In this document: positions 16,945-25,619 of the stretch, one piece after another
How the letters are laid out: each line of letters starts with the position of its first letter
Position numbering within the stretch: position 1 is the first letter of the stretch
NCBI GenBank assembly: GCA_036821845.1
Contig: DAISIT010000007.1
Span: 1 to 64,000, forward strand
From: JAEUMD01 sp937950105
Lineage (GTDB): Bacteria > Pseudomonadota > Alphaproteobacteria > Rhizobiales > Hyphomicrobiaceae
Direction of reading: 5' to 3'
DNA: 64,000 bases
The notes under the pieces: model-generated
Databases searched by the model: none
What the model saw: the letters and a program-made list of their open reading frames with translations, nothing else
Told to the model about the DNA's origin: nothing
Translations under genes and position numbers: made by a program

Positions 16945-19221
16945 CTAGGCGTGCCGCTGCGCCGCCTCGACGGCGGCGAGCGCTGCCATGTTGACGATGC
17001 GGCGCACGCTGGCGGTTGGCTCCAGGATATGCGCGGGCATCGCCGTGCCGATCAGCATCGGGCCGACGGTGATGTTGTTCGAGGCGGCGACCTTCAGCAG
17101 GTTGTAGGCGATGTTGGCGGCGTCGACAGTCGGCATGATGAGCAGGTTGGCATCGCGCGTCAGCCGGGATTGCGGGAACACGTCGTCGAGCAGCGGATGC
17201 ATGAGAGCGGCATCGCCGCGCATCTCGCCGTCGATCTCGAGGTCGGGTGCGGCGGCGGTTATCTTCTCGCGTGCGGCACGCATGGTGCGGGCCTCGAGCG
17301 CGTCGGAGCTGCCAAAGCTCGAATGCGACAGCAGCGCCACGCTCGGGGCGACGCCGAAGCGGCGCACTTCCTCGGCGGCGAGCAGCGTTATCTCGCAGAG
17401 CTGGTCGGCCGAGGGATAACGGTTGACGTAGGTGTCGCAGATGAAGAGCTGGCGATCCGGCAGCATCAGCATGTTCATGGCGGCGAGTGTCGAAACGCCT
17501 GCGCGCGGGCCGATGACGCGGCAGACATACTGAAGGTGCTCGTCGAAGGTACCGCGCATGCCGCACAGCATGCCGTCGACGTAGCCGCGCCTCAGATACA
17601 TCGCGCCGATCAGCGTCTGCCGCGAACGCATTTCCTCGCGCGCCATCGCCATGGTGACGCCGGCACGCTTCATCAGCTCGTAGTATTCGCGCTCGACATC
17701 CTGCTGCTGGTGGCTGGACTGGCCGTGGATGATCTCGATCGTCTCACCGGATTTGAGACGCAGCCCGAGCTGCTTGATGCGCGTGTTGATGACGTAGTCG
17801 CGGCCGATCAGCACAGGGAAGGCGAGTTTCTCGTCGGCGAGGATCTGCGCCGCGCGCAGCACGCGTTCGTCCTCGCCCTCGGCAAACACGATGCGCCTCA
17901 GCGTACGCTTGGCGGCATCGAGCACCGGCTTCATCGCCGGGCCGGAGCGGTAGACGAAGCGGGCGAGTCGCTGGCGGTAGGCTTCGAGGTCGTCCATCGG
18001 ACGCGTGGCGACGCCGCTTTCCATCGCCGCTTTGGCAACGGCCGGCGCGATGCGCTCGATCAGGCGCGGATCGAACGGCGTCGGGATCAGGTAGTCGGGG
18101 CCGAAGGATTTCTGCTCGGCACCATAGGCAGAGGCGACCACGTCGGAGGCTTCGGCGCGTGCGAGACCTGCAATGGCTTCGACCGCTGCGAGTTTCATAT
18201 CTTCCGTGATGCCGGTGGCGCCGACATCGAGCGCACCGCGGAAGATGAAAGGAAAGCACAGCACGTTGTTGACCTGGTTCGGGTAGTCCGAGCGCCCCGT
18301 GCAGATCAGCGCATCGGGGCGCACTTCGCGCGCCAGCTCGGGGCGGATTTCCGGTTCCGGGTTGGCGAGTGCCATGATGATCGGCTTCTCCGCCATCGAT
18401 CGGAGCATGTCGGGCTTCAGGATGCCGCCGGCCGACAGACCGAGAAAGATGTCCGCGCCTTCGAGGATCTCGGCAAGCGTCCGCTTGTCCGTCTTTTGCG
18501 CGAAGCGCGCCTTGTATTCGTCCATCAGCTCGGTGCGGCCCTCGTAGACCACGCCGGCGATGTCGGAGATGGTGATGTTCTCGCGCTTCACGCCGAGTGC
18601 GACGAGCATGTCGAGGCAGGCGAGCGCCGCCGCACCCGCGCCCGAGCCTGCGAGCTTCACCGCGCCGATGTCCTTGCCGACCAGTGACAGCGCGTTCTTC
18701 ACGGCGGCGCCGACGATGATCGCGGTGCCGTGCTGATCGTCGTGAAACACGGGGATGTTCATGCGCTCGCGCAGCTTCTTCTCGACGATGAAGCACTCGG
18801 GCGCCTTGATGTCCTCGAGGTTGATACCGCCGAAGGTCGGCTCCAGCGCGGCGACGATGTCGACCAGCTTGTCGGGATCGTTCTCGGCGATCTCGATGTC
18901 GAACACGTCGATGCCGGCGAACTTCTTGAACAGGCAGCCCTTGCCCTCCATCACCGGCTTGCCGGCAAGCGGGCCGATATTGCCGAGGCCGAGCACGGCG
19001 GTGCCGTTCGTGACGACGCCGACGAGGTTCGAGCGCGAGGTGAGCGTCGCTGCTTCGGCCGGATCGTGCTGGATGGCGGTACAGGCGTAGGCGACGCCCG
19101 GCGAATACGCGAGCGACAGGTCGAGCTGGTTGGTGAGGCCCTTGGTCGGCTGCACCGAAATCTTTCCGGGCGTCGGCAACCGATGATACTCGAGTGCGGC
19201 CTGGCGCAGCTTCTCTTCCAT
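16945..19221 (-). CDS. maeB: NADP-dependent malic enzyme with C-terminal phosphotransacetylase-like domain
   Basis: Large hybrid malic enzyme, 758 residues, oxidatively decarboxylating malate to pyruvate with NADP. Residues about 1-430 are the malic-enzyme part: TNQLDLSLAYSPGVA, the divalent-metal/catalytic region FDIEIAENDPDK, FHDDQHGTAIIVGAA and the dinucleotide motif GSGAGAAALACLD. Residues about 440-758 resemble phosphate acetyltransferase (RRIVFAEGEDERVLRAAQIL, SSFGSSDALEA, GPMLIGTAMP), which in these hybrids is regulatory, responding to acetyl-CoA, rather than catalytic. It lies just downstream of lpdA on the same strand, so malate taken up by the nearby TRAP system could be turned into pyruvate for the adjacent PDH genes. 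Confidence 0.95.
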   Translation of the reverse strand: MEEKLRQAALEYHRLPTPGKISVQPTKGLTNQLDLSLAYSPGVAYACTAIQHDPAEAATLTSRSNLVGVVTNGTAVLGLGNIGPLAGKPVMEGKGCLFKKFAGIDVFDIEIAENDPDKLVDIVAALEPTFGGINLEDIKAPECFIVEKKLRERMNIPVFHDDQHGTAIIVGAAVKNALSLVGKDIGAVKLAGSGAGAAALACLDMLVALGVKRENITISDIAGVVYEGRTELMDEYKARFAQKTDKRTLAEILEGADIFLGLSAGGILKPDMLRSMAEKPIIMALANPEPEIRPELAREVRPDALICTGRSDYPNQVNNVLCFPFIFRGALDVGATGITEDMKLAAVEAIAGLARAEASDVVASAYGAEQKSFGPDYLIPTPFDPRLIERIAPAVAKAAMESGVATRPMDDLEAYRQRLARFVYRSGPAMKPVLDAAKRTLRRIVFAEGEDERVLRAAQILADEKLAFPVLIGRDYVINTRIKQLGLRLKSGETIEIIHGQSSHQQQDVEREYYELMKRAGVTMAMAREEMRSRQTLIGAMYLRRGYVDGMLCGMRGTFDEHLQYVCRVIGPRAGVSTLAAMNMLMLPDRQLFICDTYVNRYPSADQLCEITLLAAEEVRRFGVAPSVALLSHSSFGSSDALEARTMRAAREKITAAAPDLEIDGEMRGDAALMHPLLDDVFPQSRLTRDANLLIMPTVDAANIAYNLLKVAASNNITVGPMLIGTAMPAHILEPTASVRRIVNMAALAAVEAAQRHA

Positions 19222-19310
19222 GGTGTCCTCGCTTGCCGATCGCTTACGGCCGTCTATCGGGAATGCGTCCGCGGGGCGGCAAAATGACGGCGCTATGCGA
19301 GCAGCCGCCC

Positions 19311-19347
19311 CTCACCCCAACCCTCTCCCCGTAAGGACGGGGAGAGG
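19311..19347. repeat. Palindromic intergenic repeat (CTCTCCCC hairpin type)
   Basis: CTCACCCCAA is followed by CTCTCCCC (19323-19330), loop GTAAGGAC and GGGGAGAG (19339-19346), an 8-base perfect stem. This resembles a short dispersed intergenic element common in high-GC alpha- and gammaproteobacteria. It lies between lpdA and maeB. Only one copy occurs in the window. Confidence 0.65.
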
Positions 19348-19356
19348 CAGTCATCG

Positions 19357-21105
19357 CTACTTCTTCCGTTGTGGTGGCAGGTCGGTGCACGAGCCGTGTG
19401 CGACTTCCGCCGCCATGCCGATCGATTCACCGAGTGTCGGATGCGGATGGATGGTCTTGCCGATGTCGACCGCGTCGGCGCCCATCTCGATGGCGAGGCA
19501 GACCTCGCCGATCAGATCGCCGGCGTGCGTGCCGACGATGCCGCCGCCGACGATCCGGTGCGTCTCCTTGTCGAACAGCAGTTTGGTGAAGCCTTCGTCG
19601 CGGCCGTTGGCGATGGCGCGACCCGATGCGGCCCACGGGAACACGGCCTTCTCGACCGCGATGCCCCTGGCCTTCGCCTCGATCTCGGTGAGGCCGGCCC
19701 ATGCGATCTCGGGATCGGTGTAGGCGACGGACGGAATCTGACGGGCGTCGAACACGCTCTTCTGCCCGGCCGCGACTTCGGCCGCGACGTGGCCTTCGTG
19801 CACCGCCTTGTGCGCCAGCATCGGCTGGCCGACGATGTCACCGATGGCGAAGATGTGCGCGACGTTGGTGCGCTGCTGCTTGTCGACGTCGATGAAGCCG
19901 CGATCCGTCACCGCGACCCCGGCCTTGCCAGCGTCGATGAGCTTGCCGTTCGGCGAGCGGCCGACCGCGACCAGCACGAGATCGTATATCTGCGCGCCCT
20001 GCGGCGCCTTCTCGCCTTCGAAGGTGACGTGAATGCCGTCGGCCTTCGCTTCCGCGCCGACCGTCTTCGTCTTCAGCATGAGATGATCGAAACGCGGCGC
20101 GTTCATCTTCTCCCACACCTTGACGAGATCGCGATCCGCGCCCGGCATCAGGCCGTCCAGCATTTCCACGACGTCGATGCGCGCGCCGAGCGTCGAATAA
20201 ACCGTCGCCATTTCGAGGCCGATGATGCCGCCGCCGATCACCAGCATGCGCTTCGGGATCTGGCGCAGCTCCAGCGCGCCGGTCGAATCGACGACGCGTG
20301 GATCGTCCGGCATGAATGGCAGCTTCACGGATTCCGAGCCAGCGGCGATGATCGCCTTCTCGAAGCGCACGGTCTTTTTTCCAGAGCCGTCGGAGAGCGT
20401 CACCTCGACGTGATGCGGATCGAGGAAGCGGCCCGTGCCGGTGACGACCTCGACCTTGCGCGCCTTCGCCATGCCGGCGAGACCGTTGGTGAGCTTGCCG
20501 ACGACCTTGTCCTTCTGATCACGTAGCGCGCCGAGGTCGATGGTCGGTGCGGCATAGGCGATGCCGTGCTTCGACAGCGCCTTCACCTCGTCCATGATCG
20601 CGGCGGTGTGCAGCAGCGCTTTCGACGGGATGCAGCCGACGTTGAGGCAGACGCCGCCGAGCACGCTCCAGCGCTCGACGAGCACGGTCTTCATGCCGAG
20701 GTCGACGGAGCGAAACGCGGCCGAGTAGCCGCCCGGTCCCGCGCCGAGCACGAGCATGTCGCAGGTGATGTCGGCGCCGCCTGCGTGTCTGGCGGCAGTG
20801 GGGGCGGGTGTGCTGCTCGTGGCTGCTGGTGGTGGCGTCGCTGCGGCGGGCGATGCGCTTGCGCTGGCGCCGGCGGCGTCGAGCGTGACGACCACGCTGC
20901 CTTCGCTCAGTCTGTCGCCGACCTTGACCTTCACCTCGACAACCTTGCCGGCGGCTGACGACGGCACCTCCATCGTCGCCTTGTCGCTTTCGAGCGTCAC
21001 CAGCGGCGTATCGACCTTCACGTCGTCGCCGGGCTTCACGAGCACCTCGATCACGGGGACGTTCTTGAAGTCGCCGATGTCGGGAACCTTGATTTCGATT
21101 GCCAT
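19357..21105 (-). CDS. lpdA: Dihydrolipoyl dehydrogenase (E3) with N-terminal lipoyl domain
   Basis: E3 component of pyruvate dehydrogenase, 582 residues. Residues 1-76 are a lipoyl domain with the lipoylated lysine in ESDKATMEVP (K42), joined by an Ala/Pro linker (77-109) to a complete flavoprotein disulfide reductase: FAD motif VLGAGPGGYSAAF (119-131), redox-active C153/C158 in GGVCLNVGCIPSK, NAD motif VIGGGIIGLEMA and C-terminal His-Glu region THAGDLIGE. E3 reoxidises the dihydrolipoyl arms of E2 with NAD. Third gene of aceE-aceF-lpdA. Fused lipoyl domains on E3 are known in some bacteria, for example Ralstonia PdhL. Confidence 0.96.
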   Translation of the reverse strand: MAIEIKVPDIGDFKNVPVIEVLVKPGDDVKVDTPLVTLESDKATMEVPSSAAGKVVEVKVKVGDRLSEGSVVVTLDAAGASASASPAAATPPPAATSSTPAPTAARHAGGADITCDMLVLGAGPGGYSAAFRSVDLGMKTVLVERWSVLGGVCLNVGCIPSKALLHTAAIMDEVKALSKHGIAYAAPTIDLGALRDQKDKVVGKLTNGLAGMAKARKVEVVTGTGRFLDPHHVEVTLSDGSGKKTVRFEKAIIAAGSESVKLPFMPDDPRVVDSTGALELRQIPKRMLVIGGGIIGLEMATVYSTLGARIDVVEMLDGLMPGADRDLVKVWEKMNAPRFDHLMLKTKTVGAEAKADGIHVTFEGEKAPQGAQIYDLVLVAVGRSPNGKLIDAGKAGVAVTDRGFIDVDKQQRTNVAHIFAIGDIVGQPMLAHKAVHEGHVAAEVAAGQKSVFDARQIPSVAYTDPEIAWAGLTEIEAKARGIAVEKAVFPWAASGRAIANGRDEGFTKLLFDKETHRIVGGGIVGTHAGDLIGEVCLAIEMGADAVDIGKTIHPHPTLGESIGMAAEVAHGSCTDLPPQRKK

Positions 21106-21144
21106 GTCGGGCCTCGGTTGCGGCTTGAGCCGGAGTAACCGTAG

Positions 21145-21170
21145 GGCGGATCAACGCAGCGCAATCCGCC
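21145..21170. repeat. Palindromic intergenic repeat (GGCGGAT...ATCCGCC)
   Basis: GGCGGAT (21145-21151) and ATCCGCC (21164-21170) form a 7-base inverted repeat around a 12-base centre, preceded by GTAG. It resembles a short dispersed element often found between genes in Hyphomicrobiales. A second hairpin follows at 21223-21251 (CGGGTT and AACCCG arms around GGTGC/GCACC). Both lie between aceF and lpdA. Confidence 0.5.
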
Positions 21171-21260
21171 GGGGAGTGGCACCGGCGCGTCGGGCAGCGC
21201 ATCCGCCGGTGTCTCGAAGCGGCGGGTTATGGTGCAAGGGCACCAAACCCGTCCGGCATG

Positions 21261-22559
21261 TCACAGCACCAGCTGGCGCACGTCGCCGAGAATGTCGGCG
21301 AGACGCCGCGTGAAGCGTGCGGCCAGCGCGCCGTCGATGATGCGGTGATCGTAAGAGACGCACAGCGGCAGCATCAGGCGCGGCGCGAACTCCTTGCCGT
21401 TCCACACCGGCTTCATGCTCGATCGCACCACGCCGAGGATGGCGACCTCGGGCGCATTGACGATCGGCGTGAAGCTGGTGCCACCGATACCGCCGAGCGA
21501 CGAGATGGAGAACGTCGCGCCCGAGATGTCGGCAGGCGTGATCTTGCCGTCGCGCATCTTCGCCGAGACGTCGCCGAGTTCCTTCGACAGCTCGATGATG
21601 CCCTTGGCGTTGACGTCCTTGATGACCGGCACGACGAGCCCGTCGGGCGTGTCGACGGCGACGCCGATGTTCCAGTATTTCTTGTAGATCAGCGCATCCT
21701 TCGCCGGATTTAGCGAGGCGTTGAACTCGGGGAACTCCTTGAGGCACGCCACCGATGCCTTCATCAGGAACGACAGCAGCGTGACGCGGTAGCCCTTCTC
21801 CTTGCCGGCCTTGTCGAGCGACTTGCGATAGTCCTCGAGTTCGGTGATGTCGGCTTCGTCGGTGTGCGTGACGTGCGGGATATTAAGCCACGCGCGATGC
21901 AGGTGCGGACCCGACAGCTTCTTCAGGCGCGACAGCGGTTTCGTCTCGATCGGGCCGAACTTCGAGAAATCCTGCGCTGGAATCTCCGGGATGCCGGAGC
22001 CGCCGCTCGCTGCGCCCGCACCCGCGGCGTTGCCGCCAAGCGCGCGCTTCACGTCGTCCTTGGTGACGCGGCCCTTGTCGCCGGTTCCGGCGATCTTGGT
22101 GAGGTCGATTTCGAGATCGCGCGCGAGGCGGCGCACGCTCGGGCTCGCGTGCACGCCGCCGAAGTCCATCGGCGCCGGGATCGAACGCGTCGTGGTCGGC
22201 TTCACATCGACATCGTCGGAAGGCGGCTTCACCTTGTCGGGCTCAGTCGATTGCGCTGGCGGCGCGGACGGGCCCGGTGTCGCGGCTTGCGGCGCCGCTG
22301 GCGTCGCGCCGGTGCCGCTGGCGATGTCCTCGAGCTTCACGATCAGCGCGCCCTCGGACACCTTGTCGCCGAGCTTGACCAGGATTTCAGCGACGCGGCC
22401 GGCCTGCGGCGACGGCACCTCCATGGTGGCCTTGTCGCTCTCGAGCGTGACCAGCGGCGCGTCGGCCTTCACCGTGTCGCCCGGCTTCACGAGGATTTCG
22501 ATTACGGGCACGTTCTTGAAGTCGCCGATGTCGGGAACCTTGACGTCGATGAGGGACAT
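21261..22559 (-). CDS. aceF: Dihydrolipoyllysine-residue acetyltransferase (E2) of pyruvate dehydrogenase
   Basis: E2 core of PDH, 432 residues. One lipoyl domain (1-78, lipoyl lysine K43 in ESDKATMEVP), an Ala/Pro linker, a peripheral-subunit-binding domain at about 137-174 (SPSVRRLARDLEIDLTKI) and a catalytic acetyltransferase domain from about 205, ending with the catalytic DHRIIDG (H405, D409). It transfers the acetyl group to CoA. The start at 22559 (MSLIDVKVPDIGDF) is the true lipoyl-domain start; the longer frame runs into a repeat. Its lipoyl domain is nearly identical in sequence to that of LpdA (KVPDIGDFKNVPVIE in both), suggesting internal duplication. Confidence 0.96.
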   Translation of the reverse strand: MSLIDVKVPDIGDFKNVPVIEILVKPGDTVKADAPLVTLESDKATMEVPSPQAGRVAEILVKLGDKVSEGALIVKLEDIASGTGATPAAPQAATPGPSAPPAQSTEPDKVKPPSDDVDVKPTTTRSIPAPMDFGGVHASPSVRRLARDLEIDLTKIAGTGDKGRVTKDDVKRALGGNAAGAGAASGGSGIPEIPAQDFSKFGPIETKPLSRLKKLSGPHLHRAWLNIPHVTHTDEADITELEDYRKSLDKAGKEKGYRVTLLSFLMKASVACLKEFPEFNASLNPAKDALIYKKYWNIGVAVDTPDGLVVPVIKDVNAKGIIELSKELGDVSAKMRDGKITPADISGATFSISSLGGIGGTSFTPIVNAPEVAILGVVRSSMKPVWNGKEFAPRLMLPLCVSYDHRIIDGALAARFTRRLADILGDVRQLVL

Positions 22560-22601
22560 TGTTGTTTCCTCGCGGGGGCGGGCTTTGGATTTTCCACTGC
22601 C

Positions 22602-22687
22602 GTCATCCCGGCGAAGGCCGGGACCCAGACACATGGCGGCAAGTCCACTTGTGGTTTGTCCGGGTTCCCGCCTGCGCGGGAATGATG
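22602..22687. repeat. Two-hairpin inverted intergenic repeat element
   Basis: The left half GTCATCCCGGCGAAGGCC... contains a stem CCCGGC-GAAG-GCCGGG (22607-22622). The right half contains TTCCCGC-CTGC-GCGGGAA (22665-22682) and ends ATGATG. The outer ends (GTCAT and ATGAT) are roughly complementary, so the whole folds as a cruciform-like unit of about 85 bases. This design is typical of REP/MITE-like dispersed elements of alphaproteobacteria. It lies between aceE and aceF. Confidence 0.7.
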
Positions 22688-22745
22688 TTGAAGTTGTTGC
22701 GATCGGACCTGCTGCTTTCAGTAGCTGGCCGACCTGGTTGGCTTG

Positions 22746-25409
22746 CTACGCTGTCGCAGGGTTCGGCTTGTCGGGATCGATGCCGTACTTGCGGATGGCT
22801 TCCGAAACCTTCGTCGACGGCACCTTGTTCTCGTCGGCGAGTGACTTCAGCGCGGCGACGGCGACGAAGTGACGATCGACCTCGAAGTGGTGGCGCAGCT
22901 TGCGGCGGAAGTCGGAGCGGCCGAAGCCGTCGGTGCCGAGCACGCGATACTTCGACGGAACGTAGGGGCGGATCTGCTCGGCGAACGCGCGCATGTAGTC
23001 GGTCGAGGCGATGACGGGAGCTTCGCCACGCTCGGCGAGTTTGCCGGTGACGTAGGGAACGCGCGGCTTCTCCTCCGGATGCAGCAGGTTCCAGCGTTCC
23101 ACTGCCGCAGCTTCGCGCTGCAACTCGGTGAAGCTCGTCACGCTCCAGATGTCGGCCGAGATGCCGAAGTCCTTCTCCAGCAGTTCGGCGCCGGCGATCA
23201 CCTCGCGCAGGATGGCGCCCGATCCCATCAGCTGCACCTTGTGGCCCTTCGCTTTCGCGTCGGCGGCCTTGAACAGGTACATGCCCTTGATGATGCCTTC
23301 CTCGGCCCCCTTCGGCATCGCCGGGTGCTCGTAGTTCTCGTTGAGCACGGTGAGATAGTAGAAGACGTCCTCCTGCTTCTCGACCATCCGCTTGAGGCCG
23401 TCATGTACGATCACGGCGACCTCGTAGGAGAACGTCGGGTCGTAGTTGATGCAGTTCGGGATGGTCGCCGAGATGATGTGGCTGTGGCCGTCCTCGTGCT
23501 GCAGCCCCTCGCCGTTGAGCGTGGTGCGCCCCGAGGTGCCGCCGACGAGAAAGCCGCGGGCGCGTGAATCGCCGGCAGCCCACGCGAGATCGCCGATGCG
23601 CTGAAAACCGAACATCGAGTAGTAGATGTAGAACGGGATCATCATGCGATCGGACACCGAATAGCTCGTTGCCGCCGCGATCCACGACGACATGGCACCG
23701 GCCTCGTTGATGCCCTCCTGCAGCATCTGCCCGCTCTTGTCCTCCTTGTAGTACATGAGCGTGTCGGCATCCTGCGGGCGGTAGAGCTGGCCGACCTGCG
23801 AGAAGATGCCGTATTGGCGGAACATGCCCTCCATGCCGAAGGTGCGGCTCTCGTCCGGCACGATCGGTACGATTCGCTCACCGAGGCTCTTGTCGCGCAG
23901 CAGCGCGTTCAACACGCGCACGAACGCCATGGTGGTCGAGATTTCGCGGCCGGCGCCGCTTGCATCGAGCTGCGCCTTGAACGTCTCGAGCGGCGGCACC
24001 ACGAGGGCTTCCGATGACTTCCGCCGGCGCTGCGGCAGATATCCGCCGAGCCGCTTGCGGCACTCCCGCCATGACACGACTTCGGGTGCGTCCTCGGGCA
24101 GCCTGATGAACTCGACGTTCTTCACCTGCTCGTCGGTCAGCGGGATCGAGAAGCGGTCACGGAAAGCGATCAGACTCTCGTAGCCCATCTTCTTCTGCTG
24201 GTGCGTGATCATCTGCGCTTCACCGGCCGAGCCCATGCCGTAGCCCTTGACGGTCTTCGCAAGGATCACGTTCGGCTGGCCCTCGTGATCGACGGCGGCC
24301 TTGTAGGCGGCATAGACCTTCACTGCGTCGTGGCCGCCGCGCGTCAGTGACCAGATGCGCGCGTCCGACCAGTCGGCGACCATTGCCGCTGTTTCCGGAT
24401 AGCGGCCGAAGAAGTGCTTGCGGATATAGGCGCCGTCCTTCGACTTGAAGTCCTGGTAGTCGCCGTCGACGCACTCTTCCATCAGCTGGCGCAGGCGGCC
24501 GGTGGTGTCCTTGGCGATCAGCTCGTCCCAGGTCGAACCCCAGATCACCTTGATGACGTTCCAGCCGGCGCCACGGAAATCACCCTCGAGTTCCTGGATG
24601 ATCTTGCCGTTGCCGCGCACCGGACCGTCGAGCCGCTGCAGGTTGCAGTTGACGACGAAGATGAGGTTGTCGAGCTTCTCGCGGCCCGCAAGACCGATGG
24701 CGCCGAGGCTCTCCGGCTCGTCCATCTCGCCATCGCCGCAGAAGCACCAGACGTGACGGTTCGAGGTGTCGGCGATGCCGCGCCCGTGCAGATATTTCAG
24801 GAACCGCGCCTGATAGATCGCCATCAGCGGGCCGAGACCCATCGACACGGTCGGGAACTGCCAGAAGTCCGGCATCAGCCACGGATGCGGATACGACGAG
24901 ATGCCCTTGCCGTCGACCTCCTGGCGGAAGTTCTTCAACTGGTCCTCGGTCAGGCGCCCTTCGAGAAAAGCGCGCGCGTAGATGCCGGGTGCCGAGTGGC
25001 CCTGCACGAAGATGAGGTCGCCGCCGTGGCCCTCGTGCGGAGCGTGCCAGAAATGCGTGAAGCCGGTGGCGTAGAGCGTCGCCGCCGACTGGAACGAGGC
25101 GATGTGTCCGCCGAGTTCGCTGCTCTCCTTGTTGGCCTTGACGACGATCGCCGCCGCATTCCAGCGGATGGCGGCGCGCACCTTGTTCTCGAGTTCGCGG
25201 TTTCCCGGATAGGGCGGCTGCTCCTCGACGGGGATGGTATTCATGTACGCCGTGTTGGCGGCGAACGGCAGCTTGGCGCCCGAGCGTCGCGCGGTGGCGA
25301 CGACTTCGGAGAGGATGTCATCGGCTTCGCCGGTGCCTTCGAAGGCGATCACCGAGTTGATGGCGTCGATCCATTCGCGCCGCTCGGCGGCATCGTCCGA
25401 TCTGGTCAT
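22746..25409 (-). CDS. aceE: Pyruvate dehydrogenase E1 component, homodimeric (AceE) type
   Basis: Thiamin-diphosphate-dependent E1, 887 residues as in AceE of Escherichia coli, decarboxylating pyruvate and acetylating the E2 lipoyl arm. Diagnostic stretches are PYPGNRELENKVRAAIRWNA, GGHIASFQSAATLYATGF, the TPP motif GDGEMDEPES...NLIFVVNCN, KTVKGYGMGSAGE and, in the C-terminal part, GINEAGAMSSWIAAATSY. Most alphaproteobacteria use a heterotetrameric PdhA/PdhB E1 instead, so this single-chain form is notable. First gene of the aceE-aceF-lpdA cluster, separated from aceF by 186 bases that contain a repeat element. Confidence 0.97.
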   Translation of the reverse strand: MTRSDDAAERREWIDAINSVIAFEGTGEADDILSEVVATARRSGAKLPFAANTAYMNTIPVEEQPPYPGNRELENKVRAAIRWNAAAIVVKANKESSELGGHIASFQSAATLYATGFTHFWHAPHEGHGGDLIFVQGHSAPGIYARAFLEGRLTEDQLKNFRQEVDGKGISSYPHPWLMPDFWQFPTVSMGLGPLMAIYQARFLKYLHGRGIADTSNRHVWCFCGDGEMDEPESLGAIGLAGREKLDNLIFVVNCNLQRLDGPVRGNGKIIQELEGDFRGAGWNVIKVIWGSTWDELIAKDTTGRLRQLMEECVDGDYQDFKSKDGAYIRKHFFGRYPETAAMVADWSDARIWSLTRGGHDAVKVYAAYKAAVDHEGQPNVILAKTVKGYGMGSAGEAQMITHQQKKMGYESLIAFRDRFSIPLTDEQVKNVEFIRLPEDAPEVVSWRECRKRLGGYLPQRRRKSSEALVVPPLETFKAQLDASGAGREISTTMAFVRVLNALLRDKSLGERIVPIVPDESRTFGMEGMFRQYGIFSQVGQLYRPQDADTLMYYKEDKSGQMLQEGINEAGAMSSWIAAATSYSVSDRMMIPFYIYYSMFGFQRIGDLAWAAGDSRARGFLVGGTSGRTTLNGEGLQHEDGHSHIISATIPNCINYDPTFSYEVAVIVHDGLKRMVEKQEDVFYYLTVLNENYEHPAMPKGAEEGIIKGMYLFKAADAKAKGHKVQLMGSGAILREVIAGAELLEKDFGISADIWSVTSFTELQREAAAVERWNLLHPEEKPRVPYVTGKLAERGEAPVIASTDYMRAFAEQIRPYVPSKYRVLGTDGFGRSDFRRKLRHHFEVDRHFVAVAALKSLADENKVPSTKVSEAIRKYGIDPDKPNPATA

Positions 25410-25575
25410 GGAGTCCTCGTGCAGTCGCTGTTCGTCACCGGGGGGAAGGCGACGAGGGGGATGCAGGGATCATGCTGCGCGCGTTCGAGCGCAGCAATCG
25501 CATTCGCGTGTGTAGGCAGGGCGACTTGCAAATCTGAAGACGTGCAAATCAGAAAGCGTATCGCCGTTTGCTGAT

Positions 25576-25611
25576 GTGTCGAGCGCGAGCGCTTGCCACC
25601 GCGCTCGACAC
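25576..25611 (-). terminator. Strong hairpin downstream of dctM
   Basis: A 12-base perfect inverted repeat (GTGTCGAGCGCG at 25576-25587, CGCGCTCGACAC at 25600-25611) with a 12-base loop lies 9 bases after the dctM stop. No T-run follows on the minus strand, so it may be an mRNA-stabilising 3' structure or a factor-assisted terminator isolating dctPQM from aceE. Confidence 0.5.
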
Positions 25612-25619
25612 GTGTCGTG

